Numbered from the stretch's first letter, positions 27,404 through 35,610 are shown. The stretch is 64,000 bases of DNA from Methylomonas sp. AM2-LC (GCF_039904985.1 NZ_CP157006.1:124001-188000), one strand, 5' to 3'. The notes: generated from the sequence alone by a model not told the origin. Program-made: numbers and translations.

Positions 27404-27661
27404 TTAGGTTTTAATGTTTTTGCCATTGGTCAGCGTGATTATTTGCCTGCCGTTTTCGTCGGTATTTTGATCGGCTAGAATTTCTAAACATACCTGCACG
27501 GGATAGGGGATTTCGTTGGTCCCTTTCCAGTATTTGCCAATAGTTACGCGTGTCAGGTTTAATAGTTCGGCTAACTCTTGTTGATTTTTTCCTGTGCGAA
27601 TGATGAGCGTTTTGGCGTAGATTGGGCTAGTGTTATGGTTAGCGGCGTCTATAACTTTCAT
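27404..27661 (-). CDS. XRE-like HTH protein
   Basis: 85 aa. Residues about 24-50 (NQQELAELLNLTRVTIGKYWKG) fit a Cro/C1-type helix-turn-helix. It is the third gene of a reverse operon and overlaps the preceding gene by 4 bp. A regulator of this operon is the simplest reading. Confidence 0.68.
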   Translation of the reverse strand: MKVIDAANHNTSPIYAKTLIIRTGKNQQELAELLNLTRVTIGKYWKGTNEIPYPVQVCLEILADQNTDENGRQIITLTNGKNIKT

Positions 27662-27891
27662 TTATCAGGCTCACTGTAAAATAGGGTAACGGCGTTCAGC
27701 ACATCAAACAAATCCTCGCTACTCATATGACGATAATTTTTGTGATCCGCTGAAACTCTCCAGCCTTGTAATTTTGATTTTGAAACGGGCGTTTTAGCCC
27801 GCGCCATTGCCGCGAATATCATGTCATCCAAAGCCTGCTCATCAGTAAGCCGGGCTAATAGGCCGCGAAGTTTTTTATAGTGTTGGTTCAT
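27658..27891 (-). CDS. Hypothetical 77-aa protein, possible HTH
   Basis: Helical protein with ARAKTPVSKSKLQGWR, which may form a recognition helix, and MSSEDLFDVLNAVTLFY at the C-terminus. It overlaps both neighbours by 4 bp (ATGA). No firm family. Confidence 0.6.
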   Translation of the reverse strand: MNQHYKKLRGLLARLTDEQALDDMIFAAMARAKTPVSKSKLQGWRVSADHKNYRHMSSEDLFDVLNAVTLFYSEPDK

Positions 27892-28565
27892 TTTTGACGA
27901 CTACCAAGGCCGGTCAACGGCGTTTCTCCACGTTCAATTTCAGTTATTATGTTTTCAGTAATTTGAGCCGCGCTTAATTCAAGTTCATGCGTGTAAATAA
28001 ATCTAAATTTAGAAAAACTAGCCATAGGCTTCCAGCCTTTTCCATTATCTATATACGTTATAGCACCTAACCCACCAGACGAACCCTCGTCAGGCCATGC
28101 GGCTGGTATGTATTTACATTGATTAACCTCATCCCACAAATAGCATGGGTATTTGAGCATAACAACATCGTCATTTGCATTGTAAATAATCACTGGTGAA
28201 ATGTCGTATGCATGATAGCCATCACATGCAAAATCCTGTTTCCCTTTTTTTACAAACTTTGTAATTTTATCGGTGCCAAAAAACGAATTTTGTTTCATTT
28301 CTGAAAATTTTTTTTCCATCGCAGCCAAAGATTCTTGTGATCTCACATAATCAATACCTGGTTGCGCGCGTTTGATTATCGACATAACTCTGTCGATATG
28401 AGATTGAGTAGACTCAAACAATGTGCGAGCAGCATCACTGCCAATCAGTTCGCCCAGCTCTCTTTTATTTTGACGTATATATGCAATAAAATTCATATCC
28501 TCTTCAGATATTTGAATCAAATTGTTATTTTCTTGTGTGTTTTTAATAAAATCTAAAAAATTCAT
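27888..28565 (-). CDS. Hypothetical 225-aa protein, first gene of reverse operon
   Basis: The N-terminal 110 residues are helical and charged; the C-terminal half has YLWDEVNQCKYIPAAWPDEG and aromatic-rich strands. No family recognised. TTTGGAGAAAC is the RBS. Two I-E-like CRISPR repeats lie just upstream, inside the presumed leader. Confidence 0.65.
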   Translation of the reverse strand: MNFLDFIKNTQENNNLIQISEEDMNFIAYIRQNKRELGELIGSDAARTLFESTQSHIDRVMSIIKRAQPGIDYVRSQESLAAMEKKFSEMKQNSFFGTDKITKFVKKGKQDFACDGYHAYDISPVIIYNANDDVVMLKYPCYLWDEVNQCKYIPAAWPDEGSSGGLGAITYIDNGKGWKPMASFSKFRFIYTHELELSAAQITENIITEIERGETPLTGLGSRQK

Positions 28566-28591
28566 GATGTTTCTCCAAAGGTTGGTGATAA

Positions 28592-28681
28592 AGAGTTAAT
28601 CCCCACTACGGTGGGGAACTTTGTTTGCTCGGTAATTCTAATACTAACAGAAGCGGTTGATCCCCAAAACTTGGGGAACGG
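28592..28681 (-). CRISPR. Two type I-E-like CRISPR repeats with one 32-bp spacer
   Basis: Two about 29-bp units, GAGTTAATCCCCACTACGG continuing TGGGGAAC and GCGGTTGATCCCCAAAAC continuing TTGGGGAAC, have their ATCCCC blocks 61 bp apart. That equals one type I-E repeat plus spacer. Both keep the I-E layout (GGTT.ATCCCC-loop-GGGGAAC) with different stem-loop centres. In I-E sense they read on the minus strand, the same direction as the gene at 28565. An alternative is a pair of repressor operators. Confidence 0.6.
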
Positions 28682-28831
28682 TTTCTATTATACATATTAC
28701 ATATTTTTAAAATAGATGCAAACTTTTTTATCATCTTATCCCTCCTTGGATTTATTATTTTCCTACAAATGTTTTTCATATCAGGGCTTGCTCTAAATCG
28801 CTTTCGAAAACATAAACCCTAATTTCTAAAT
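28682..28831. other. AT-rich divergent intergenic region
   Basis: Contains presumed promoters for the reverse operon and ends at promoter copy 4. No gene seen. Confidence 0.5.
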
Positions 28832-28866
28832 CGTTTGACTTTTTCAAGTAACAATGATTTAATTAA
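28832..28866 (+). promoter_or_regulatory. Shared regulon promoter, copy 4 (RimP homologue)
   Basis: TTGACT, spacer TTTTCAAGTAACAATG, then ATTTAAT. It is 65 bp upstream of the rimP-like ATG. Confidence 0.8.
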
Positions 28867-28897
28867 ATGAACTAATTTAATTTTAAGAATCTTTACC

Positions 28898-29383
28898 ATG
28901 AACATAGCGCCATCATTCATTGTAGATACAATAGAACCAATTATTGAGCAACTTGGTTATGAGTGCCCAGGAATTCAATTTATCAAAAGAAATAAGACTC
29001 GTCTCGTGGTGTTTATCGACAAAAAGGACGGGGTTACTGCTCAAGATTGTAAAAAAGTAGCTTACCATGTATGTAGATCTCTTTCTGTGGATAGCCCTAT
29101 TGAAGAAAATGACTACTCTCTTGAAATCACTTCTCTCGGTGATGACCGTCCTTTTTTCAAATTTACTCAATTCAGAAAGTACATTGGAAGCACAATTCAA
29201 GTCAAACTAATCAATTCTCAAGGCAGAATTAAAAAGGTAACCGGGCAGATTCAGAGTTTGGATAAAGAAGAACATATTTTGATTCGAAAAGGTGAAAAAG
29301 TTATCAAAATCGCATTTTCGAACATCAATCAAGCGAAATTAGTCCCTGAATATTTAATAAATCAGGCATGTTTTATCAAGTAG
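28898..29383 (+). CDS. Plasmid-borne RimP-like protein
   Basis: 161 aa with the two-domain RimP layout. The N-terminal domain shows IVDTIEPIIEQLGYE, RLVVFIDKKDGVTAQDCKKV and YSLEITSLGDDRPFFK, matching the RimP ID..GGI..DDC and LEVSSPG.DRPL motifs. The C-terminal SH3-like domain starts near IGSTIQVKL. Chromosomal RimP helps 30S subunit maturation and sits in the nusA-infB operon; this copy stands alone under the shared regulon promoter. It may modify host translation for the element, which is inference. Confidence 0.83.
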   Translation: MNIAPSFIVDTIEPIIEQLGYECPGIQFIKRNKTRLVVFIDKKDGVTAQDCKKVAYHVCRSLSVDSPIEENDYSLEITSLGDDRPFFKFTQFRKYIGSTIQVKLINSQGRIKKVTGQIQSLDKEEHILIRKGEKVIKIAFSNINQAKLVPEYLINQACFIK

Positions 29384-29459
29384 CCTAGAAAAATAGAAGA
29401 TAAAAGTGGCCGGGCAATAGCCGAAAAAGCAAAGTGTATTTTTTCAGAACATATGATTT

Positions 29460-29645
29460 AATTTTCTCATGGACACCCTCATTCGCCGTCAAGTCTATAA
29501 ATACCGACTAAATCCGAAACATCAGCAGATATTGTCGGCGCCGTTAAAGTACTAGCGAGAGGCCGTGCCATCATAACTGAACAAGAAGCGTCTGCAACAG
29601 GAAACAAGCCATCGCCTTAAGGCAAAATGGGAATCCTATTCGTTT
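29460..29645 (+). pseudogene. TnpB internal-deletion remnant
   Basis: MDTLIRRQVYKYRLNPKHQQ resembles the TnpB N-terminus and, after a frame change near 29530, SADIVGAVKVLARGRAIIT resembles its C-terminus. Nearly the whole gene is deleted between them. An R2 copy abuts the right side. Confidence 0.6.
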
Positions 29646-29900
29646 AAAGCGAGTGCCGGATTCAACCGTAAAGATTTTAGTCCGTCCTTGGCCTAAAATC
29701 GGTCTACACCGGCACGGCTTAATGTCTTCGACGCCCTGGCCGTCCACGTCGCTCGAAGGTAGGACTTCTTGCTCTCTTATGACTCTACGCGCTATCGGGA
29801 GGCCTTGCAGGTTTTCCATGAAAACCCGCCCGGCACCTGTGCGCTTCCAGGGACTATTTGGACGACACTCGCTATCGCGTAGTTTCCTGTCCAAACAGCG
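29646..29900 (-). repeat. R2 miniature repeat, copy 2
   Basis: 255 bp, near-identical to 3818-4072. Left flank in its own orientation ends CCGT. Confidence 0.88.
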
Positions 29901-30084
29901 ACGGAGGGGTGAATGTCAAAAAGCAATGTTAAGTCAACTTTAAAATCGGTGAATTGGATAGTGAAACGAATATCAAATTCACTCCGAGGAAATAGGGTAA
30001 GTTGTTTTTGGCTTAGTTATGTATTTAAATATATATTGCACCTGCAGTTTAGTTGAGAACAAAGTAGTAAAAACCTGAGGAAAA

Positions 30085-30663
30085 ATGACAATTGAATCGA
30101 TATACTACAATAGCTTTAGACAGGGCAAACAACCAAAAATACAAAAGCTAAGCATTGAAGATCATTCAGATATAACAATTCCATTAAGGCTTTATATTGG
30201 ACAAATGATGGGATGTGCAGGATATAGACAGACAAACCAGATCAACAAAAGCGCTCAATGGTATTGGCCTCGCCGGAATGGTAATTGGTGGCTAATACCA
30301 GAAGCTATAAATAGATCCATAAATAGGTACATATACACAGAAGGTAAGTCAAATTTCTTACTCAGAAGTGCAATTGGTCGAGATAATATGGAGCTCTGGA
30401 AAGCCGCAAAAGAAGAACTGCGACATATAGGTGGAATAGTTTCAATAGATGATGATCGAATCGCACATTTGATCAACTATGACAAGGTTACTGAAACCCC
30501 AATACCTAAAAAACTTGGCGACCGTATTGAATTTTTATATGCCCGCCGAAACGTATCAGATTGTGAAATCGAAAAAGAAATTTTAGACTGGATGTTAATC
30601 GAAATCTGTCAGCCTATCGAGCAACCTTTCATAGTTCTCGATAACACAAATTTTATCGAATGA
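30085..30663 (+). CDS. Hypothetical 192-aa protein
   Basis: RBS CTGAGGAAAA. Contains WYWPRRNGNWWLIPEAINRS and DRIEFLYARRNVSDCEIEKE; no recognised family or catalytic motif. It stands alone between repeats. Confidence 0.6.
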   Translation: MTIESIYYNSFRQGKQPKIQKLSIEDHSDITIPLRLYIGQMMGCAGYRQTNQINKSAQWYWPRRNGNWWLIPEAINRSINRYIYTEGKSNFLLRSAIGRDNMELWKAAKEELRHIGGIVSIDDDRIAHLINYDKVTETPIPKKLGDRIEFLYARRNVSDCEIEKEILDWMLIEICQPIEQPFIVLDNTNFIE

Positions 30664-30669
30664 TCCGGT

Positions 30670-30795
30670 AGCGTCCCTTATAAAAGAACAAGAAGTCCGG
30701 CGTGCGCCGGTGACATTAATCCTGCAGGCGTAGATCGATTTTTAGACATGGATAAACAAAAATATTTACGGCCGGAATTCGGCACCGGCAGAAAT
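30670..30795 (+). repeat. Diverged R2-like relic, 3' half
   Basis: Shares AGAACAAGAAGTCC, GACATTAATCC, GTAGATCGATTTTTAG, AAAATATTTACGG and GAATTCGGCAC with the right half of R2, in order, while stem sequences differ (GGCGTGCGCCGG replaces the R2 stem yet still pairs). This supports a conserved structured RNA. Confidence 0.6.
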
Positions 30796-30835
30796 AGATT
30801 GCAATTACATTTTTTGAATAGAAGGACTGTAAAAC

Positions 30836-31252
30836 GTGATAAATAAAGAAGATACTGAAGTAGAGAGAAAACCCCGTGCAGGATGGGGAGGTGCCAGGCC
30901 TGGCAGCGGCAAAAAATCGGATGAATTTAAAGCTCTCCGAACTGCTTTCCGCGTGCCATCGGATGTCGCCGTATTTCTGGATCAAGAGGAAAATAAGAGC
31001 GGCACCGTTGTTAAAGCGGTAAGGGATTATTATTCTCGAAGGTATTCCGGTGTAGAAACTGAATCTGTGGATAATGTATCTGTTGAGAATGTTGAGCCTG
31101 TTTCGAAATCCAAGAAGGATCGTGATTATGGATTAGATAAGTCTTCACGAATCGCTGTACGATTCCCAGAGGATGTTGCGAATCTATTGAAAAAAGAACG
31201 TGTTAAAAGCGAGGTGGTAATTTCTGCATTAAGAGAACTGTATAATTTGTAG
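30836..31252 (+). CDS. Protein with two ribbon-helix-helix-like units
   Basis: 138 aa. After a GWGGARPGSGKK basic arm, residues about 35-68 (TAFRVPSDVAVFLDQEE...VVKAVRDYY) and about 104-137 (IAVRFPEDVANLLKKE...VISALRELY) look like two copies of the same strand-helix-helix unit joined by an acidic linker. A single chain could thus form a pseudo-dimeric DNA-binding fold. Candidate plasmid regulator; target unknown. It precedes the ThiF gene, but promoter copy 5 lies between. Confidence 0.65.
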   Translation: MINKEDTEVERKPRAGWGGARPGSGKKSDEFKALRTAFRVPSDVAVFLDQEENKSGTVVKAVRDYYSRRYSGVETESVDNVSVENVEPVSKSKKDRDYGLDKSSRIAVRFPEDVANLLKKERVKSEVVISALRELYNL

Positions 31253-31424
31253 AAATCATATTTCGCTCCGCTCAACGAGCCATGAGCCGCAAGCAGAAAT
31301 TCAGCAACAATTGGAAAGAGGATGTCAAATAACAATACTTGGAGTTCGTATAAAACCACATAAAATCAGGTTGTAATCAAAACTGATTATTGTCTTTAGA
31401 AAAAGCGCGTTATTACACATAAAA

Positions 31425-31460
31425 CGTTTGACCATTTCAAGTTTGTATGTTTTAATGTAC
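31425..31460 (+). promoter_or_regulatory. Shared regulon promoter, copy 5 (PRTRC ThiF)
   Basis: TTGACC, spacer with TTTCAAGTTTGTATG, then TTTAAT. It is 60 bp upstream of the thiF-like gene. Confidence 0.82.
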
Positions 31461-31485
31461 TAAAGTCAATAGCGAGAATTTTAAA

Positions 31486-32232
31486 ATGGAAGCATTAAAG
31501 TCATTCAAATTTTGTACTCCATCGAACTGGATAAATAAAAACTTAACTATTAAGGTTATTGGTGTCGGCGGCACAGGTTCAGAAGTTCTTGGTTGCTTGG
31601 CACGAATCAATTATGCAATTAAAGAGCTTGGTCATAACGGAATTCATGTAATTGCCTTTGATGATGACCTTGTTGAAAGACCCAATGTCGGACGACAAGC
31701 TTTTTACCCTGCGGATATAGGTCATAACAAAGCAATCACTACAGTCGGTAGAATTAATATTCTATATGGGTTTGGATGGGAAGCTAAACCAGTTAAATTT
31801 GATCCACACGAAAAACCTAACTATAGCAATGATGCAGACCTTTATGTAACTTGTGTCGATAAGGCACAATTTCGAGCTGATTTCGCTAAAAAATTAAGAG
31901 AAAATTCAACCTACAATCATAAATACTGGATTGACACTGGGAATGGTTCTCATACAGGTCAAGTGATATTTGGTGTTGTCAAAGGACAAGAACCAACGCA
32001 TATGCCAACAGTGTTTGATTTCCACCCTGAACTTGACGGAATGATTGATAACGATCAGCCCTCATGCTCTATGGAAGAGGCGTTATCGAATCAAGACCTG
32101 CCTATTAACCGAAGTATTGCTAATGCGGTTATGCAGATTGTATGGTCGTTATTGCGACATGGCGGCACAAATCACCAAGGGTGCTATATCGATATACAAA
32201 AAGGCACACAGGTTCCGATTAATATTTTTTAG
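31486..32232 (+). CDS. PRTRC system ThiF-family (E1-like) protein
   Basis: 248 aa. GVGGTGSEVLG (about 26-36) is the nucleotide-binding loop of E1/ThiF/MoeB proteins; FDDDLVERPNVGRQ (about 58-71) matches the downstream D...V...N..RQ signature used for adenylation. A candidate thioester cysteine is in PSCSMEEA. It should adenylate the C-terminal glycine of PRTRC C. It lies about 21 kb from the other PRTRC genes but shares their promoter type. Confidence 0.88.
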   Translation: MEALKSFKFCTPSNWINKNLTIKVIGVGGTGSEVLGCLARINYAIKELGHNGIHVIAFDDDLVERPNVGRQAFYPADIGHNKAITTVGRINILYGFGWEAKPVKFDPHEKPNYSNDADLYVTCVDKAQFRADFAKKLRENSTYNHKYWIDTGNGSHTGQVIFGVVKGQEPTHMPTVFDFHPELDGMIDNDQPSCSMEEALSNQDLPINRSIANAVMQIVWSLLRHGGTNHQGCYIDIQKGTQVPINIF

Positions 32233-32245
32233 AGATTATTATTTT

Positions 32246-33163
32246 ATGGAAAATTTAATTCTAAACAGATTATTGCAAGCGAATCAGTTAGAAGAAGCTT
32301 TAAAAAAAATATGGGAAAAAATTGACCGCAACAATTATGGCTATTTCATTGATAGCAACTGTTATTACGAAGAAAGTTTAAAAAACAGATTTTTTAGTTA
32401 TTCCCAGGAAGATAATCAATATAATTTTGATTTAGCTGAAGAATTCAAAAAAATTGTAGATCAAAATACAAAGTTAATTGAAGCTCTTCAAATTTTTGTA
32501 GGTGAGGATGTGCTGACATCCCCATATACTCATGAATGTGCCGATCTTCTTGGTCGAGAGAAAGGAACTTGGGGTGAAAGCGCAGAAATAACCTCACGAA
32601 ATATAATAGAATCATCAATCTCAGAGATAATTTGTATTGCTAGTGAGACGGCACAAAGAAATAATTTTCAAAATCGAGTGTATGACTGGTTGAAAGCCTG
32701 TTTCGGTAAAGAAAAGACCAGTGATAAATCGCAAAGAAATTTCAGATTCCTTGAGGAATCCCTAGAGCTAGTTCAATCGACTGGATGTACGTCGAGAGAA
32801 GCACACATGCTAGTTGATTATGTTTACAACAGGCCAGTAGGTGAACCCAGTCAAGAATGCGGGGGTGTTATGATTACACTTGCTGGCTTATGCATAGCAA
32901 ACGAACTCGATATGTCAAAGTGCGGCGAAACCGAACTGGCTAGAGTCTGGAATAAGATTGATCAAATAAGGGATAAAGAAGCTGCAAAACCTGAGAAAAC
33001 TCCTTTGCCAGAGCATGTTCTACCAATTGCTATAGATACAATCGATACGATTTTGAAAGGTGACAAGGAGCAGGGAAAAATAATTATTCAAAATCTTATT
33101 GATGATCGTGACAATAGAATTAAACAGCTAGAAGCTGAGCTTATAAAGGCGCTAGAACATTAG
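32246..33163 (+). CDS. MazG-like NTP pyrophosphohydrolase domain protein
   Basis: 305 aa from the ATG at 32246, 13 bp after the ThiF stop. Residues about 155-255 (RNFRFLEESLELVQ, LVDYVYNRPVGEPSQECGG, ANELDMSKCGE.EL.RVWNKI..IRDKEAAKP) match phage MazG-like pyrophosphatases with the EE..E metal helix. The N-terminal 150 residues are unassigned. A coiled-coil-like tail follows. A partial copy of its 3' end is at 14502. Confidence 0.82.
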   Translation: MENLILNRLLQANQLEEALKKIWEKIDRNNYGYFIDSNCYYEESLKNRFFSYSQEDNQYNFDLAEEFKKIVDQNTKLIEALQIFVGEDVLTSPYTHECADLLGREKGTWGESAEITSRNIIESSISEIICIASETAQRNNFQNRVYDWLKACFGKEKTSDKSQRNFRFLEESLELVQSTGCTSREAHMLVDYVYNRPVGEPSQECGGVMITLAGLCIANELDMSKCGETELARVWNKIDQIRDKEAAKPEKTPLPEHVLPIAIDTIDTILKGDKEQGKIIIQNLIDDRDNRIKQLEAELIKALEH

Positions 33164-33201
33164 TCAATTTGTGTTTTTCTGTTCCCAATTTTTTTTGATA
33201 A

Positions 33202-33516
33202 ATGACCAGCCGCCTGAATTCTGTAAAGAAAATAAGTATTGATTGGACTGCGATAATGCCATGTCCTTTTTGTAGCAACCCAGGAAAATTATTAGCTTCA
33301 AAGCCATTAAGTGAACCTGATTCAAAATGGGGCGCAAGTGCTTGCGTATATTGCTCTACGTGCGGGGCTGGTGGCCCGGTAATAGAACCTTTGGAAAATA
33401 TGCTATATACAGATATGGTTAATCTTGCTATTAAAAAATGGAATAAGAGGGGAAATCTTTGTGACGCAGAAAATAAACTTAGAAAAATTGCAAATATACT
33501 GAATTCTAATAGTTAA
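33202..33516 (+). CDS. Lar-like restriction alleviation zinc-ribbon protein
   Basis: 104 aa, or 86 aa from ATG at 33256. MPCPFCSNPGKLLAS, then CVYCSTCGAGGPV and AIKKWNKRG match the Lar family layout (PCPFCG..., C..CGA.GP..., A...WN.R). Lar proteins modulate type I restriction; many phage and plasmid members are uncharacterised. A 5' fragment is duplicated at about 14745-14853. Confidence 0.75.
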   Translation: MTSRLNSVKKISIDWTAIMPCPFCSNPGKLLASKPLSEPDSKWGASACVYCSTCGAGGPVIEPLENMLYTDMVNLAIKKWNKRGNLCDAENKLRKIANILNSNS

Positions 33517-33544
33517 ATTAAAAGTTTTAACCGAAATTATAAAT

Positions 33545-33760
33545 GATGATTTTTTATCGGATTGCTCGAAAAATCCCGTCGTTCAGGGCGAGGATGAATA
33601 GCGCGGATAAGCCAAGCGCGGTTCGAGTGCGTGGAATGCGGTTTCGAGGAAAACGCCGATCTGGTCGGTGCGATCAATATGTTAAGGGCGGGACACGCCC
33701 GGTTACCGTCCTTTAGGGCGGCGAGGATATCAATGTGTTGGGGATTCACCAAGCCTTAGC
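33545..33760 (+). pseudogene. IS200/IS605 TnpB C-terminal remnant with end sequence
   Basis: The frame FECVECGFEENADLVGAINM followed by LRAGHAR (about 33629-33710) is the TnpB zinc ribbon. A CCCGTCGTTCAGGGCGAGG hairpin-type block at 33578 is repeated at 60100 and resembles IS605 ends. The rest of the gene is deleted. Confidence 0.72.
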
Positions 33761-33857
33761 AGAGTTTTTAATGAGCATCCTCTTTGGATTAGCTGCTCAA
33801 CAATATCAGATGCAATCGATTGTATCGGACTTATAGATCAATTTCGGGGGAAATCAA

Positions 33858-34268
33858 ATGAGTCAATTTTTTAACCACTATCTAATAGACGATGCAGCTG
33901 AAATGTTAGTCAGTGAGGGATTGAAGTTTTCTGACACGGAAGCCGGTTATACCGTTATCGAAATGGCCAAAGCTTATGCGAAGATGGAGCAAGCTAAAAT
34001 AGACGCTCCAAGAATGCCAATTAATGAGTTTGTTTCTCGAAAAGAAGATATGAGTCCTGATGGCTTACTAAGACTATTTAGGCAGGAGGATGGTGATATC
34101 TGTGTTGTAATCGTTACTCAGTCAGGAGAAATGGTTTCTGTTGAGTTTTGTGTTCCTGGCATCGGGGGTGGTCGATCTGGTCATACACTAAATGCACTCA
34201 ATAATTTGGCGCTGGCCATGATGGAAGACAATAAAGAATTTCCAGGGCGGAATGGTGAAAGAAGATGA
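33858..34268 (+). CDS. Hypothetical 136-aa phage-like protein
   Basis: Starts MSQFFNHYLIDDAAEMLV; C-terminal CVPGIGGGRSGHTLNAL followed by NLALAMMEDN is a pattern seen in uncharacterised phage proteins. RBS GGGGGAAAT. Function unknown. Confidence 0.65.
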   Translation: MSQFFNHYLIDDAAEMLVSEGLKFSDTEAGYTVIEMAKAYAKMEQAKIDAPRMPINEFVSRKEDMSPDGLLRLFRQEDGDICVVIVTQSGEMVSVEFCVPGIGGGRSGHTLNALNNLALAMMEDNKEFPGRNGERR

Positions 34269-34430
34269 GTCGTCAACTACACTGACCTAAAGATCCGGAG
34301 CTTGGATTAACGTTTTTAAGCTTAGGTTGACCAGGGAAAGCGGTAATCAACCCACTACGTCATACACAATGCAAAGATCGAGCCGGTACCTGAAGGAATG
34401 GGTTTCTCTCGAATACTGATGAATTTAAAG
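34269..34430 (+). repeat. R6 repeat, copy 2
   Basis: GTCAACTACACTGACCTAAA, CCGGAGCTTGGATTAACG, AAGCTTAGGTTGACC and GGGAAAGCGG blocks match 10697 and 54405; right end has AATGGGTTTCTCTCGAATAC. Confidence 0.55.
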
Positions 34431-34489
34431 CGATTGCCAAAATGGAAGTAAAAGCACAAATTAATGGGCTTTTTTTATCAAGTCACCAC

Positions 34490-34743
34490 CGCTGTTTGGA
34501 CAGGAAACTACGCGATAGCGAGTGTCGTCCAAATAGTCCCTGGAAGCGCACAGGTGCCGGGCGGGTTTTCATGGAAAACCTGCAAGGCCTCCCGATAGCG
34601 CGTAGAGTCATAAGAGAGCAAGAAGTCCTACCTTCGAGCGACGTGGACGGCCAGGGCGTCGAAGACATTAAGCCGTGCCGGTGTAGACCGATTTTAGGCC
34701 AAGGACGGACTAAAATCTTTACGGTTGAATCCGGCACTCGCTT
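34490..34743 (+). repeat. R2 miniature repeat, copy 3
   Basis: 254-255 bp in plus orientation. Left flank ends CCAC. Followed by an IS605-type end hairpin (CTTCTCTAGGGAGAGGATG), so R2 sits beside IS605 debris as copy 2 does. Confidence 0.88.
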
Positions 34744-34772
34744 TGAAAAACTTCTTCTCTAGGGAGAGGATG

Positions 34773-35387
34773 TCAAAAGGTTTTCAAAAACTCTGAAAAT
34801 TCCGACTTTTCTACAAATTGATGATATTGCTTAGAGTCGTAAACTTTGCTATTAAATAAAACCGCTAATTCTTCTATACCGTTATAGAGCTCATCAGTTC
34901 TATTTTTTGAGTAAATTCTAATATTCGGTGTGTAGTCAATAAATCCATCTACAAAATTCCAACAATCATTGATTAGCTCAAAAAGTTTTTTAGAATTTAT
35001 GCTGTATTGTGATTCGGATATATTTTTTCCGCGTTGCTCACCAGTTAAATAAAGCAATTCTTTTACTCTTTCACTACCATTTTTAGCAAAAACAGCTTCT
35101 TTTTCGGCACTAACAGACTCATAAATAAAGCCATCGTCTGTTTCAGTGCGAATAATAAAATCATTATTATGTATATGGGCAGCGAGTACGCCTCGAAAAG
35201 AATCATTGAAAACTAAGTTCGATACATCAAATGCTTGTTCAAGTAAATTTTGCATAATACTTTCTGCCTGTTTTTTAAATTGTTGGTGTATGTATGAAGG
35301 GGCAATAATTCCCCTAACTTCAGTTAATCCAAAGTTTTTCTCTCTCTGGCGCTGGGCTGCTTTTCGTTGAGCTGAGGTTTTGGCCAT
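34773..35387 (-). CDS. Hypothetical phage/plasmid-type protein
   Basis: 204 aa from the ATG at 35387 (MAKTSAQRKAAQRQREKNFG); a longer start at 35399 is possible. The basic QRKAAQRQREK N-terminus occurs in several phage and plasmid small proteins. The rest is helical with no known motif. The palindrome at 35455 lies 68 bp upstream and may regulate it. Confidence 0.6.
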   Translation of the reverse strand: MAKTSAQRKAAQRQREKNFGLTEVRGIIAPSYIHQQFKKQAESIMQNLLEQAFDVSNLVFNDSFRGVLAAHIHNNDFIIRTETDDGFIYESVSAEKEAVFAKNGSERVKELLYLTGEQRGKNISESQYSINSKKLFELINDCWNFVDGFIDYTPNIRIYSKNRTDELYNGIEELAVLFNSKVYDSKQYHQFVEKSEFSEFLKTF

Positions 35388-35454
35388 TGCAATTAACATT
35401 CATCCTCTTTAATTAAAACCCCAAGCCAATCTCAGAGTATAGATAAATAATAGT

Positions 35455-35470
35455 TCGTGACGCGTCACGA
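35455..35470. promoter_or_regulatory. 16-bp perfect palindrome
   Basis: TCGTGACGCGTCACGA is self-complementary and lies in the upstream region of the reverse gene at 35387. A likely dimer-binding operator. Confidence 0.5.
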
Positions 35471-35512
35471 GTCAAGTTTTATATTTGGCTTTATGCTAAA
35501 AATTGAAACAAT

Positions 35513-35610
35513 CGCTGAAAATCGTGGAAACGGAGCGCAAGCGAAGTGAAGATTTTTAGTCCCCGATAGGCGTAGCGCCGGGCGGGTTATCGCAGCGAAG
35601 CGAAGAAAAC
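35513..35610 (+). repeat. R1 left part at the second intron copy
   Basis: 98 bp identical to 24533-24630. The matching right part is at 40356-40539 on the other strand because of the inversion. Confidence 0.93.

Noticed and set aside
28605..28681. Simple terminators for the reverse operon
   Set aside because: The two hairpins lie upstream of its first gene, have no T-runs, and are spaced exactly one I-E unit apart.
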